This document shows positions 16,871 to 28,549 of a stretch of 64,000 nt of DNA, piece by piece. The notes under the pieces were generated by a model. That model saw only the letters and a list, made by a program, of their open reading frames with translations. It was not told the DNA's origin and ran no database searches. The translations under genes were made by a program, and so were the position numbers. The first letter of the stretch is position 1. Each line of letters starts with the position of its first letter. This stretch comes from Anthopleura xanthogrammica (Eukaryota; Cnidaria; Anthozoa; Actiniaria; Actiniidae), in contig OZ025214.1 of NCBI GenBank assembly GCA_964019055.1, positions 12,780,163 to 12,844,162 on the forward strand, read 5' to 3'.

Positions 16871-17050
16871 CGGGGGGCATATGCGATGGGCTAGCTCCTT
16901 TTTCAACACCCTAAAAGATACCAGAAAGTGCTGATTTGCTAAACCTCAAATTTAAGACCCTAAAAGATACCAAATCGCTGATTTTTACCCCTAAGAGATA
17001 CGACGAGCATACCCGATACTTTACCCCCGGAGTCCCCCCCCCCCCCCCGG
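16871..17050. repeat. Short repeat with CCCTAAAAGATACC motifs in gene D intron 3
   Basis: ACCCTAAAAGATACCA occurs twice and a related CCCCTAAGAGATACGA once, ending in a run of 14 or more C. It lies in the intron between the two LRR exons of gene D. It looks like a fragment of a dispersed element; the family is not recognised. Confidence 0.5.
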
Positions 17051-17443
17051 TGTACTATATTCTATAAACATAGCTTACTGATTCATATATTTTCCTATTT
17101 TTGTAATCACGAAACTGCCTAGACCAGCTATAAGCTAACTTTGGGCTAGTAAAAGGTATTTTATATTTAGTAAATATACAATGAAACTGAAAGTGAAACT
17201 AGAACACAAGATTCTGAAATCATGATCCATACTCACAGGAAAATCAATTTTGAATAGTTTTGAAACGAGTGACGGGGAATCTCTTCAATGTTGTTCCATG
17301 AAAGGTTTCTTAAAGAAACAAGCAAATAAAAGAGATAAGTAATGATAGTTGTACTAGGTGGAGTTCGATTTGGTCTAAAATCAAATGACTGATTACAAAA
17401 TTGCACGACCTCGTGCGTAGCGAAATATTTTAGAACAGAACGG

Positions 17444-17738
17444 AACGGGACGGGACGGGACGGGACGGGACGGGACGGGACGGGACGAAATAGAATAGAA
17501 TAGAATAGAAAGAATAGAATAGAATAGAATAGAATAGAATAGAATAGAATAGAATAGAATAGAATAGAATAGAATAGAATAGAATAGAATAGAATAGAAT
17601 AGAATAGAATAGAATAGAATAGAATAGAGTAGAATAGAATAGAATAGAATAGAATAGAATAGAATAGAATAGAATAGAATAGAATAGAATAGAATAGAAT
17701 AGAATAGAATAGAATAGAATAGAATAGAATAGAATAGA
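17444..17738. repeat. (GGGAC)n followed by (TAGAA)n pentanucleotide array
   Basis: About eight GGGAC units (17447-17487) switch abruptly to about 50 TAGAA units with one AGAG interruption. Both arrays keep a 5-bp period. They sit in gene D intron 2, the intron between the N-cap exon and the first LRR exon. The GGG runs spaced by two bases fit a G-quadruplex on the plus strand. Confidence 0.95.
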
Positions 17739-18279
17739 GATTTAAACCATATTAAAAAACGTATTATAAAATAAGATAGTGTTTTTTCTTACAATCGAAG
17801 TACTTCTTGGGTATTAGTGATTATCATCCTCAGATCAGTAACGTTTTGAAACTGACACCTGACGGTGACGTCACTCAAGATCTCACTGCTACAATTACAA
17901 GCCAAGGAGTCAGGTGCTTCACAGTTGGTCCAATTGGTGCCATTGGTAAAACTTGCTTTTGTTGAAGAAAAAGTTACCATGGCAGTCGCTGCCACAAACA
18001 AATACTAGAAAAAAAGCAAAAATCATACATTGTTAGTACAAAATATTGGGCTATCCATTCATCCATTAATCTATCCGTTAATCCATCCATCATCAATCGA
18101 ACCATCCATCCAACCATGCATCCCTACGTCGGTCCATCAAGCCAGGCATATCTATCTTTATATTAAACGAAAGCATGCTCAAAGCAAGTCAACATTTCCA
18201 CAAGTTGCTTAAGAAAAGTTTTATAACCACAGAAAATAACAAGTAATAAAACAATAATTACCTTCAGCAAAGAAGCCAT

Positions 18280-18300
18280 TGTTGTTGTTGTTGTTGTTGT
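18280..18300 (-). promoter_or_regulatory. (CAA)n leader directly before the gene D start codon
   Basis: On the minus strand, six to seven CAA/AAC units run straight into ATGG. CAA-rich leaders are known to be unstructured and to favour initiation. Genes B and C lack it. Confidence 0.5.
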
Positions 18301-18301
18301 T

Positions 18302-20130
18302 TTTCCCTTTCCCAGGCTTTTTTGACCACCTTCAAAATACGGAAACTAAAAATTCTTGACTAACTTCAATGTGTTGTTGCTAAACAGAAATAAAGTTTGA
18401 ATTTCTCTTAATCGTCAATATAATGTCCAGGAGTATGACGATGTAAGCAAAGAACAAAAGAAACAATAAATGACCGATACCTATCTAATCACTTATTAAA
18501 CTTTCATCTAAAATTTGATTGGATCAAAGATTGGTTGTCAATAGCGACGCAAGCATAAACATAGCCATAACGCAAAGAGTATTTTAAGGGTTAACTTTAA
18601 TCCGAATGCTATATTGTTACGATACAATTATTTTTTTTAATGAAATTTTAATTTCTATCTTTTGTTATATTTTCTTTGAAAAAATAGGGTCAAATTGATA
18701 TGACCAAATAATATTGACATCTTAATATAAATTCTCCACTGGAGCAAGAAAAAAAAAAGTTATAAATGAAAGAAAAACAAACTTCCCTATTCAGCAAGAC
18801 CCTTTTTTAAAAGTCGTTTAAAAAAGCTATTGACATATGGCCAAATAACAAGATATCGCAATATATTTTTAATCTAAATCCTCTGCTGGATAGAGAAACA
18901 AATGAATATAGCAATATGGAACGAAGAAAATAGGCAAAAAAATAAAGATATAAATATTCATATTTATAACTATAGTGAGTATATATATTCAGAAAATAAA
19001 AAAGCAAAATATTTTGAAAAGAAAAATAAATACGTAGGTTTAAATATTGCTATTTAACGCCGTGATGAGCGAAAGAAAAAACTCTGAAATTTAGGTACAA
19101 CATTATAATCTGTAATATATTTGTCTCAAGATGTGAAATAATAAAAAAGATGAAATGAGGAAGATTTTAAAAAGTCACAAAATTCGCTCTGAACTAAGTT
19201 GGAGCCACCTTAACGGAGCATGGCGTATCTAGGTCAAACTTGTATTTCTTTAATACACCAGGGCTTCGAGGATCAGTGTTGGAGGAAGGGCAGAGCAGAA
19301 AAACGACAAGACTACTACTTGCACGATTTTGTATTTAACTGACAGTGATAGGGCAAAACTATAAACGTTTTATTTTTGTCACTCTTCTAAAAGAAAGTAA
19401 AGCGAAAAGGATATGAACAATAATCCTCGTTTAGAACCAATTCATCATTAAAAAAATAAATGATGAAATTGGTATTACCCAAAAGCGTTACCCAGTTCCT
19501 GTGCGACAAGTGCCCAAAACTCCAACTCGTTTCTGCTAAAGGCTACGATGAAACTTAACCCCAGAAACTATATGTGTGCAATTGATCAAATAGTGGAGCA
19601 GCAAGACAATTGTCACAATAAATAGCATCAAAAATTAATTCATGAAAAAATTTGGAATAAAGTAAAACTGTATTTTTTTACTTGTGCAACTGAAACTGGT
19701 CACGAGAAAAGTGTTACAAATAAATGCGATTTTTAGAACCTGCAACCTGGTGAAACCTGGGTTGCCATGTCAACTAGCAACGCCACCGCTGACCATGCTT
19801 CTCCTAACATAAGAAATAACATAAAGTCTCTTACCCAAGTTTTCTCGCGACAGTTAATCTTTCCATTTCTTTGTAGTTACTCATCTCTGACTGTACATCA
19901 ATTACAGTTGTAAATTAAAGAGTTTATAGAACTTTGAACAGCTGACATCCTTTCCAGCTAGATAGTTTGGCGATATCATGCAAGATTGAATATGACTCAG
20001 TGAATAAGCCTTGGTTTGGTGGCGCTCCTGGCCCCTTGTCTGCCATCTTTCTTGTGCATGGAAAGAGCACAGGAACCCCTGCAAGAGGGTCTGTAAAAAT
20101 ACAAAATCCTTTTTTAGCACCTCAATATTA
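18302..20130. other. Gene-poor stretch, nothing recognised
   Basis: AT-rich sequence with only short frames lacking family resemblance or splice context. It must include the promoter of gene D near its left edge, but no clear core promoter motif was found. Confidence 0.5.
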
Positions 20131-20147
20131 ATTGTCAATTAATAGTC

Positions 20148-20149
20148 AA

Positions 20150-20182
<33 letters not shown>

Positions 20183-20212
20183 TTTTTTAATAATAATAAC
20201 CACTATTTATTG

Positions 20213-20263
<51 letters not shown>

Positions 20264-20345
20264 GTAATAGTAATAATAATAATGGGAAGTTCTTATATAG
20301 CGCATTTCACATCCTCTCAATGCGCTTTACAATATAGCAATGTAT
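20148..20345. repeat. (TAA)n microsatellite beside a retroelement-like tail
   Basis: Two blocks of TAA repeats (about 20148-20200 and 20213-20283) lead into GGGAAGTTCTTATATAGCGCATTTCACATC and AATGCGCTTTAC. The TATAGCGC...GCGCTTTAC layout resembles the 3' end of common animal retroelements, with the microsatellite as tail. The family is not identified. Confidence 0.55.
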
Positions 20346-20639
20346 AAAGTAAGTTTCTTACCTCGAAGAGATTTGGGAAAAATGTTTGGCTTGTTGATGT
20401 TTTACAAAAATATATATGAATAATCAAAGCTAGCTTTTTGTCTTCTAACTTTTGTGGCTATTGCCTTCATGGAAACGGAGACATCGAGATTTACCTAATA
20501 ACTAGGTAAACGTTTTGAACTTAGGTAAGAATGCATATGGCCATCACCTACTAAAAATAATAATTAATTGATAATAATGATTTTAAATCCAAAATTTCTT
20601 TGTTGGTTGGTATCATAATTCAAACATAAATTGTATCCT

Positions 20640-21215
20640 CAACCATGAATTGACATTTATTTTGCCAAGCTTTCGGGCTTAATTGCCCATCCTCAGGGCT
20701 AAATGTAACAAACAACGACAGTTACAATCAACTGCTTAACTCACGCTCATCGCGCAATCAAGCATTTTTAAGCGCTCACGAGTATAACATTTAGAGCGCG
20801 CGCGCTAACATAAAGAATGCATTCTAGAATTGAGAAAGCTAATTACCCTTGACAATAGCTAAATAATTTTCTGGTAACTTTCTACCAGCGTCTCTATTGA
20901 AAATGGCGCTCTTGTTTTTGCTGATGTAACAAGCTTCAGCCCATTTTCGCTGGTGCCATCTTCCTTCGTTCTGCAATATCTTAGCATTATCCCAGGCTAT
21001 TGAGTGTCCAAATTTATGCGCGTGTTCTGATAGCGCCGAGCTTTCTGTCTTCTGTAACCGTACACAGGCCTGGTGCTCTTTAACCCTCGTCCCCATGGCT
21101 CTTTTCGTCTCTCCAATGTATACTGTATCACACTCACCACATGGGATTGAGTAGATCACGCCAACTTTCTTCTCTTTCGGTAATGGATCCTTAACATTGC
21201 TTAAGATATTCTTTA
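20640..21215 (-). mobile_element. Penelope-like element, 5'-truncated, with GIY-YIG endonuclease domain
   Basis: The minus strand encodes GVIYSIPCGECDTVYIGET at about 21160-21100, the GIY-YIG signature. It runs on through KRAMGTRVKEHQ and a SALSEHAHKFGHSIAW segment to a stop at 20839. Penelope-like elements carry this nuclease C-terminal to the reverse transcriptase. Upstream of about 21210 the frame meets stops and no reverse transcriptase is present, so only the 3' end was inserted. The downstream bases (CCTGAGGATGGGCAATTAAGCCCGAAAGCTTGGC on the minus strand) match the terminal style of such elements. The frame inside the remnant is open, but without the polymerase it cannot move itself. 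Confidence 0.75.
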
Positions 21216-21229
21216 ATCAATCTAACAGA

Positions 21230-23180
21230 AATATTAATAATATTGATAATAAATGTTTAATTTTCATGTAAACATTATGCAGTAATTGGTGAAAGTTGTC
21301 GTGGTATCCCTGCCATCCTATTCACTATTTTCATTTCAATATTTTTTTCTCAGGCAAGGCTAAATAATTAAAATAAATAAATAATAACATAAGTGTTTTT
21401 GGTGTTTTGATAACGTCGATTGATATTCCAAATATTATGTCCTACTTCGAAATATTTTGATAGAGCTTCATACGGTTGTTAAATGACCATAAAGGCTGCT
21501 TTGGGCTATTATAACAAATTCAAAAGACAAGGGCATTTCCTCTCGTTGTTGGTCACTTGCTCCTTCTGGATTGGTAGTCTGTCCACCTTACGTGATGATG
21601 ATTGTTTGTTTTGAATGATTCCAGCACCTGCCTTGACGGAGTAGAATTAAAAGGCGGAAAACTTTTTACCGTTGATTAGAGTGGAACGCCTCCAGTATCT
21701 TCGATCTTTGAAGTACCGAACCGAGTTTAGCAACATAACGATCACTGACGTCACATGCGTTAGCGCTAAAATCATGAAATGCTTCTGAAAATTGGTCAGT
21801 CTAATATTATTAGATCCGTGTGGGCAAGACCTTGCTTCAGTTGAGTAGATAAACCGGAGTTCAGAGTTTGCTGTATGTTTTCAAACACTGGATTTGTTCA
21901 GAGGTGCTAACACAGACACAACCAGGTAAGCTTTGACAGCTTCTTCATATTTTAAAAACATTTTATAAAATTCTATTTCGTGTCACAAAAAAATAATAAT
22001 AATGAATGATAAAAACGTTTGCACATCAAAATATTTTTCAAATTTTTTTGAAATCATTTCGATTCAAAGCACTGTTAAATCAGTAAACAAATTTTACATT
22101 ATTTACAATTATAATTTCCACTTTAAACTGTACAGAATTTCTTTTGAAGCTCTATTATTATTGCCTCATTCATGCTTTTAAGCTAAAAACTAAAAGATAT
22201 CAGTGCTAAATACTCAAATAGATATCAATGGTTATTTAATATGATAAAAGAGAATGATTTAATATCTCATATTGTAATGTAAAGAAACCTTTAAATTGAA
22301 GACCTTGGAACAGACACGTCATTACTTTTTCATGAAAGTAGTTCATTAAAATGCAAACATCATGAAACAGCTAATATATTAAGATAAGGGTGGATGCTAG
22401 GTATGAGAGATCGATCAGGAACTGCTGCTTTTGACAGGATAAGGCTGCAGATACGAAGATATTTTCGAAGGTCAAAATCTTTTGGCAAAATGAGGATTCC
22501 ATCACGAAAAAGTATATTAAAGCAGGGATCGATGTTTCTAACGGAATCGAAAGTTAAATAATAATGGAGATTGATGAGAATTTTTTCGGTAAAATAAGGA
22601 ATAAATGAAGTAAAAATAAGTGACTGAAAAAATGAGAATTAACAGTGGATTCGCCAGAGTGGCTCTTCTTCCACTTGATTCTAATTTAGAAGTTGATTTT
22701 TGCAGAGGGAGGTCAGGCACTTCTTTCATTGAAATCAGACATCTCTAAAATGGAGAGAATATTCTGGCATCAGAGTTTGAGATCAAAGTCTTGGAAAAAA
22801 AACAAAGGATCAAGACAGAAACATATTTCCGTAATTACTAGAGCTATGGATGGCCGCATCAGGGATCTATATCATAGAGACGTTCCATAAGGATCAGAAT
22901 TTGTTGTGAAAAGGGGATCTTTTTTAACAAAATATACATCTCGAGACAGCCTAGTAATTATGAATTCTACAACGGGTATATATTTATTTTACCTACCTCT
23001 GGTGTCATTTATTATGATGAGAAATGAATACATCAAGTAGCTTGCTAATGAATGACCAACTCTGAGTCATCTTCAATTTCGTAATTGGAAAAAAATAGCC
23101 TGGACTCATTGATAATTTACTGTCAGTAGCACATCAAAGCCTGTGAGATAAAAAGTGTAATTAGCTGATGAATAGTATGT
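21230..23180. other. Gene-poor stretch, nothing firm
   Basis: AT-rich. A CCAG|GTAAGC donor-like site at about 21925 could close a non-coding first exon, but no partner is evident. The frames at 22538-22729 and 22693-22890 overlap on opposite strands and resemble nothing. Confidence 0.45.
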
Positions 23181-23285
23181 TTCGATCCTCGACCTAACTT
23201 CATGTGTGAGCTGAGTTTTGTTTGATATTATCTCCCTAACTACGAGTATTTTTCTCGGGATTCTCTGGTTTATTTATTTAATCTT
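23180..23285 (+). mobile_element. SINE family 1 fragment
   Basis: TTTCGATCCTCGAC resembles the B box, followed by GTGTGAGCTGAGTTTTGTTTG and TTTTTCTCGGGATTCTCTGG, the order seen in the other family-1 copies. The head before the B box is too decayed to recognise. Confidence 0.45.
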
Positions 23286-23807
23286 TATTTATTTAATAAC
23301 TTTCACCATCAACTTAAAATAGCAGCAACAACAACAAAAACTAGAAAATATTTAAAAAAGGTACTAAAAAAATAAAACTATGGTGAGGGGCACGTAACAG
23401 AGTGAGGCTCCAAATAAAGTATGCCCTGGTTCCCTGGTTTTTCTCTCCTTAAAATTCAACTTGTGAGTTGAGAGTTTTTTGCAAGGGATATTGAATGTAC
23501 TGGTATAAGTGTGAGAGTGAAGGCGAAAGTGAAAGTGAAAGTGAAGGTGGACAAATTGGAAAACAGAATATACATTGAATTTCTCCAGCTAAAATGACAC
23601 TGAATTTGCTCTTCTAAAATGATAAAAAGGAATTTTTACTTCACGACATATATTCATTTATTCTGAATTTTTTTTTTAATTAAAAAACTATTTTCATATA
23701 TATATTTAGCAAAACAACTATTAACGTCTGATTTAGCATTTTGTTTTTAGTGCTTGCCTTCCGAATATCCAGTTAGCATTATTTCCATTTTTTGTCAAAT
23801 TTTAATT

Positions 23808-23971
23808 AACAGATCTTTCTGGAATTCCCTTGAGTGACCATGAAACAATGGCTCCAAGTCGAGGTTGGACTTGATAAATACAGTAAATGTACGACCACAT
23901 CAAGTCGAACCTCGATTTGGAGCCATTGTTTCATGGTCACTCAAGGGAATTCCAGAAAGATCTGTTGGAAA
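23808..23971. mobile_element. Long near-perfect foldback element
   Basis: The left arm, starting ACAGATCTTTCTGGAATTCC, is the inverted complement of the right arm, ending GGAATTCCAGAAAGATCTGT. The arms are about 67 bp with few mismatches and the loop is about 25 bp. It is non-autonomous, with no coding capacity beyond artefact frames. The arm similarity suggests a recent insertion. Confidence 0.8.
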
Positions 23972-24671
23972 CAGTATCACTTTTCGTTGGGTGATGGCCA
24001 TGCGATTTTTTTTGTTATTTTAATGCAATCGCTCTCTGGATTTTTCGACCTTGGAATTTGAAAATCGTAAACAACATTTGACGCACTTTCGCTGGTTCAT
24101 TTTAGGAGACTGTCAAGTGTTTTCATCTTTAAAATCTTTATTCTTAGCTAGTTCATCACATCCGGCCCCCTCAAGACTAGAATGTTTGTATCGCGTCATA
24201 TTCATTATCTTGTTGGCAACCCGAATGATATTGCTATTACCTCCCATAATACTCCCTTAACTATAAGATTTGACTGATTGAATTGATTGAACCAAAAAGC
24301 CGGCTTTATTTGTCAGTTCCCGCGATACCCCTGGCAGAACTCCGCAGAGATTTTTTATGAATAAGATTGGAGAGTTAATTGTTATTGAATCAAATCGTGG
24401 GTTTTTTTTATTAACCTTTTCATGTCTTTTAATTTCATAAATTGTCTACGAGGCATCTACTGAATAGCACTTTATATTAATTTAGTACTTAAAGAAATTT
24501 CAAGGCAGATTGATAATTTGATCATACTTTGATGGATGTTATATAGCGGCTTCTTTTAAAACCCTAATCATTGGACAAATTTATTATTCTATTCTTGGGG
24601 TTCCATTGAATTGAAATTGATTGAAATTTTCATATTACACTAGAAAAGTCGGTGAAGACAAAAATCACGAA

Positions 24672-25310
24672 TCGAGATGATATGATGATGATTATGGTGT
24701 TGGTGGTGGCGGTGGTTATAATCAGTCATAATGATGATGGTGATGATGATGGTGATGATTATGGTGTTGGTGGTGGTGGTGGTTATGATCAGTCATAATG
24801 ATGATGATGATGATGGTGATGATGATGGTGGTGGTGGTGGTGGTTATAATCAGTCATAATGATGATGATGATGATGATGGTGATGATTATGGTGTTGGTG
24901 GTGGTTATAATCAGTCATAATGATGATGATGATGGTGATGATGATGGTGATGATGATGATGGTGATGATGATGGTGGTGGTGGTGGTGGTTATAATCAGT
25001 CATAATGATATGATGTTAATGGTGATGGTGATCATGATGATGACATGGTGATGATGATAATGATAATGGTAATGGTGATCATGATGATGATGATGGTGAT
25101 GATGATGGTGGTGGTGGTAGTGGTTATAATCAGTCATAATGATGATATGATGTTAATGATAATAATGATGGTGATCATGATGATGATATGGTGATGATGA
25201 TAATGATAATGGTGATGGTGATCATCATGATGATATGGTGTTGATGATGGTGGTAGTGGTGGCAGTAGTGATGGTGGTGGTGGTGTTGGAGGTGGATGCC
25301 ATGCCGATGG
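24672..25310. repeat. Composite ATG/GTG array with a 25-bp recurring core
   Basis: GATGAT and GGTGGT triplets are interrupted six times by a core GGTTATAATCAGTCATAATG (about 24713, 24780, 24842, 24903, 24988 and 25121; one copy has ATGATC). Spacing varies from about 60 to 135 bp. The core looks like the ancestral unit of a minisatellite whose flanking triplets then expanded. Confidence 0.85.
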
Positions 25311-25372
25311 CGTTGATTATAGTGATAACGATGATGATGGTGATGACAATGACATTATAATGACAATTCAGA

Positions 25373-25520
25373 ACAAGCAAAACCGGAGTAAAGCCCTTAA
25401 ACCAAGATAGAGATCAAACAAACTCTACTCACATGCGATGTATAGTCCAGGAAATGCATGTGAGACCCCATAGGTGAAAGACAAGTGCACTATCACTTTA
25501 TCACTTAAATAGGCCTTTGG
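25373..25520 (-). mobile_element. SINE family 1, degenerate
   Basis: It contains AAACCGGAGTAAAGCCCTTA, CAAACTCTACTCACATGCGATG and a decayed tRNA-like head (GGTGAAAGACAAGTGCACTATCAC) in the order of the reverse-oriented copy at 45885-46046. Confidence 0.55.
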
Positions 25521-25817
25521 TGTGATTCACTACCACTATATACTACTATTTTTTCCTATATGAGTTCTTTAAAAATAATGCAACAGGAAAACCAAAGGAA
25601 ATATCTGAAAAACATTATGCTGTTATTTTTGTCTGCTGAAATCCTTTTATTTCCATAGAAAATGTCGGAGGAAAAATTGTCAGATGAATTTTTAGAGGAG
25701 CCAAAATAGCATAAGAACTCACTTTCCCATCATGCTTTGTGCTATAATTTCGAGCTCATGCACATTGGCTATTGAATGAAGAAACGAAAGTATGCAAGTA
25801 TTCTGGTAGTTTTACTA

Positions 25818-26019
25818 TAATAACAATAATGATAATAATAATAATAATAATAATGATAATAATAATTTAATCTTTATTTCTATAATGTACAAATACAACT
25901 ACTAACTGAATGAATCTAACGTAAGTATTAAAAAATACATTGCAAATTTAAGAAAAACAATTCAAAATGTTTTCTATTTATACGGTAACAATAATAATAA
26001 GACTAATGTTCAATATTAA

Positions 26020-26075
<56 letters not shown>

Positions 26076-26110
26076 TAATAATAATAATAATAACAATAAT
26101 AATGATAATA
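25818..26110. repeat. (TAA)n and (TA)n microsatellites
   Basis: TAA/TGA blocks at about 25818-25870 and 26070-26110, and a perfect TA run at about 26022-26068. The stretch AATCTTTATTTCTATAATGT between them resembles sequence that follows other TAA blocks here (29575 and 54945), so they may share a retroelement tail. Confidence 0.85.
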
Positions 26111-26326
26111 ATATAATAATAATAAAATAATAATAAATAAATCTTTCGTTAGGGAGCCCACTCACAAAGGCCCTGAGAAACACACACACACACAAAGTAA
26201 TAATAACAAAAATAATGATAATAATATAATAATAATAAAATAATAATAAATAAATCTTTCCTCAGGGAGCCCACTCACAAAGGCCCTGAGAAACACACAC
26301 ACACACAAAGTAATAATAACAAAAAT
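26094..26326. repeat. Tandem duplication of about 116 bp
   Basis: Two nearly identical units, each with TAA repeats, AAATAAATCTTTC, AGGGAGCCCACTCACAAAGG, CCCTGAGAAACACAC and AAAGTAATAATAAC. They differ mainly at one spot (GTTAGG versus CTCAGG). Confidence 0.9.
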
Positions 26327-26449
26327 AATAAAAGAACATATAAATATAGGAAATTAGAAGTACGAAATATAAATAAGTAAATATTAAAACTATGAATGCA
26401 TATTAAATAAAAGTCAATGATATATAAAACTATAAAGGTAAAGAAACTA

Positions 26450-26670
26450 TATTTAACGTCGGTAGTTCCTTCAGCTACGAGACTGGTATCAATGGAAGCC
26501 GACGGTACGCACTTTACCCCCTCTCTCCATCAGTGCTCTGTTTTTTTTAAGAGTATTCAAAGCTGAAGCTACAAGGATTAGAAAGAAGTCGAAACAGACG
26601 TGGAGATCCTGAGGATCGAACCATGGAGCTCTAGCTCCGAAGGCCGCGCACTAACCAACTGCTCCTTAAT
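26450..26670 (-). mobile_element. tRNA-derived SINE (family 2)
   Basis: On the minus strand the head reads AGGAGCAGTTGGTTAGTGCG (A box), GGAGCTAGAGCTCC and GGTTCGATCCTC (B box), followed by an unrelated body (ACGTCTGTTTCGACTTCTTTC...). The head is tRNA-like, but the acceptor arm does not pair and no CCA follows, so it is not a working tRNA gene. Confidence 0.7.
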
Positions 26671-27119
26671 TATAATACTATACGACACTAAACTATTCTA
26701 TGCAGTTGTTAATAGTGAAAGAAGAGCTAGTCGCCACTCTCTGAAACCATAGTACTCCCTCACCCCACCCTCGTCCTGATTTAATTAGATTCCTGATATT
26801 CATTATTCGTTACGCTAAGTAGCTTGCTAACTCCCATGCGATAAATCTGAACACGTGTCTGATTTCAAAACATTTTTGTAATCTGAGTTTTAGATAGAAT
26901 CTTAGAAAACTCGAATCGATTTTTGATTGGCATGAGTTCCTGTTATGGAAAGAAGTATGGCCAAATTCACGACTACGCCTAGTAGTTGCAAGTAGTATGG
27001 TAAAAATTATATATACGCTTTTAATCCTTCAGAAAGATATTCTCGGAAGGAAACTGGCTTTAACCCTGCATGTTATCATGAATATTAGTATTCGAATGTA
27101 ATAACTATGTCCATCGCAT

Positions 27120-27655
27120 ATCATTCATTCATTCTTTTATTCCATCTATCCATTTATCCATCTATACATAAATCCCAACTATCCATCCCATCCATCCATC
27201 CATCCATCTATCCCATCCATCCATCTATCCCATCCATCCATCCATCCGTCGCTCCATCCATCCATCCATCCGTCGCTCCATCCATCCATCCATCCCTCCC
27301 TCCATCAATCCCATCCATCCATCCATCCATCCATCCATCCATCCATCCATCCATCCATCCATCCATCCATCCATCCGTCGCTCCATCCATCCATCCATCC
27401 CTCCCTCCATCAATCCCATCCATCCATCCATCCATCCATCCATCCATCCATCCATCCATCCATCCATCCATCCATCCATCCATCCATCCATCCATCCATC
27501 CATCCATCCATCCATCCATCCATCCATCCATCCATCCATCCATCCATCCATCCATCCATCCATCCATCCATCCATCCATCCATCCATCCATCCATCCATC
27601 CATCCATCCATCCATCCATCCATTAATCCATCCATCCATCCATCCGTCCAGTCAT
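27120..27655. repeat. (ATCC)n microsatellite with variant units
   Basis: Mainly CATC units, with GTCGCTCC, CCTC and CAATCCC variants that themselves recur (27245-27300 resembles 27375-27415). That indicates a local duplication of about 125 bp inside the array. Long IHPS or MDGW frames are artefacts. Confidence 0.95.
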
Positions 27656-27659
27656 CCTT

Positions 27660-28549
27660 CCATGTTTAGAGGGGTCCATCTAATCATTCACTAGTTGTTT
27701 CATGTATTCATTCATTCTTTTGCGCGAGTTCCTATCGCTTCCTGTACAATAGAGACTATGGTACTTATAGGCTTAGTGGAATGCGCATTAATGTAACTTA
27801 GATCTTTTTTGTAACATGAATCTGAAATGCTGTTGCCAAAATACAGGAAGAAAGGAAACCGTGAAAATAACTTGATTATGAAACTATAATTTCTGCGTTT
27901 TTCTTTATCTAGATTATTTTAGAACTTCGATTTAATGCCGGCTTTAGTGGCATGGAACTTCACATTTAAAGACATGATTACCCAAAAAATTATTGTTATA
28001 AATACAATGCTCTATCATACATGACGTTTCTATCCGTTTGCGACGGACCTATTTGGTAGAAATGCTAGGCTAGTCATTAAAGCATTCCAAGATGATGCAA
28101 TATTCTCCATAGCATCATATTTACTTATTTTCTTGATATTTGTTTACTAATTTGACGCTTTTATTCCTAGAAGCCTCGATTTTACAGTAGGAATTGATTA
28201 GGTATATTATAATTATTGCTCTGAAGCTGATTATCATCAAAGTCAAATACTTCAACTAAACATGGCGTCAAACAGTCTAATCCTTTACTCTCTTCCTGTG
28301 TTGTCCATTTATCAGTCAACGTGCGCTAACCAAGTGCACCTGTACACATTTATAAGATATTTAATCAATAGATAATCTAACGACAATGATGTCTGTATGT
28401 ACGATAATGATCAGTGGGTTTGAGGTCAATAGGATAAAGTTCAGTAGATTTTCCTTATCGGAAAATAATTGTAATTCACACAAAAATAGATATAGTTCCC
28501 TCGCAGCACGTTGCAGGGGTCTTTAAGGTTATGTGTGCCACTTGTTGTA
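27660..28549. other. Gene-poor stretch, nothing recognised
   Basis: AT-rich sequence without a supportable gene, RNA or repeat. Confidence 0.5.

Larger units (their letters stand above)
14722..18279 (-). pseudogene. Gene D: LRR-GPCR broken by an indel in ICL2
   Basis: Exons 18262-18279 (MASLLK), 17793-18004, 17237-17308, 16628-16699 and 14722-16100, with the same phases as B. The hinge is almost the same as in B while the N-cap is the most diverged of the three. At 15239-15256, 18 bp replace the 32 bp that in B code the RPRIRITRR part of ICL2, a net loss of 14 bp. The frame therefore breaks just after ERYLAVVYCM, giving a 428-residue product, and the old frame resumes to the normal stop. The inserted bases repeat the adjacent CATGCAGTATA, as in templated end-joining filler. 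Restored-frame length would equal B. Probably a young pseudogene. Confidence 0.8.

Noticed and set aside
25662..25710. Short frame MSEEKLSDEFLEEPK after a TTTCCATAG acceptor
   Set aside because: Only 15 codons before a stop, with no partner exon; too short to support.
26590..26670. tRNA gene
   Set aside because: Only A and B boxes are tRNA-like; the acceptor stem does not pair and a SINE body follows.
27107..27694. Long IHPS and MDGW repeat proteins
   Set aside because: Translation of the ATCC microsatellite; open on both strands in several frames.
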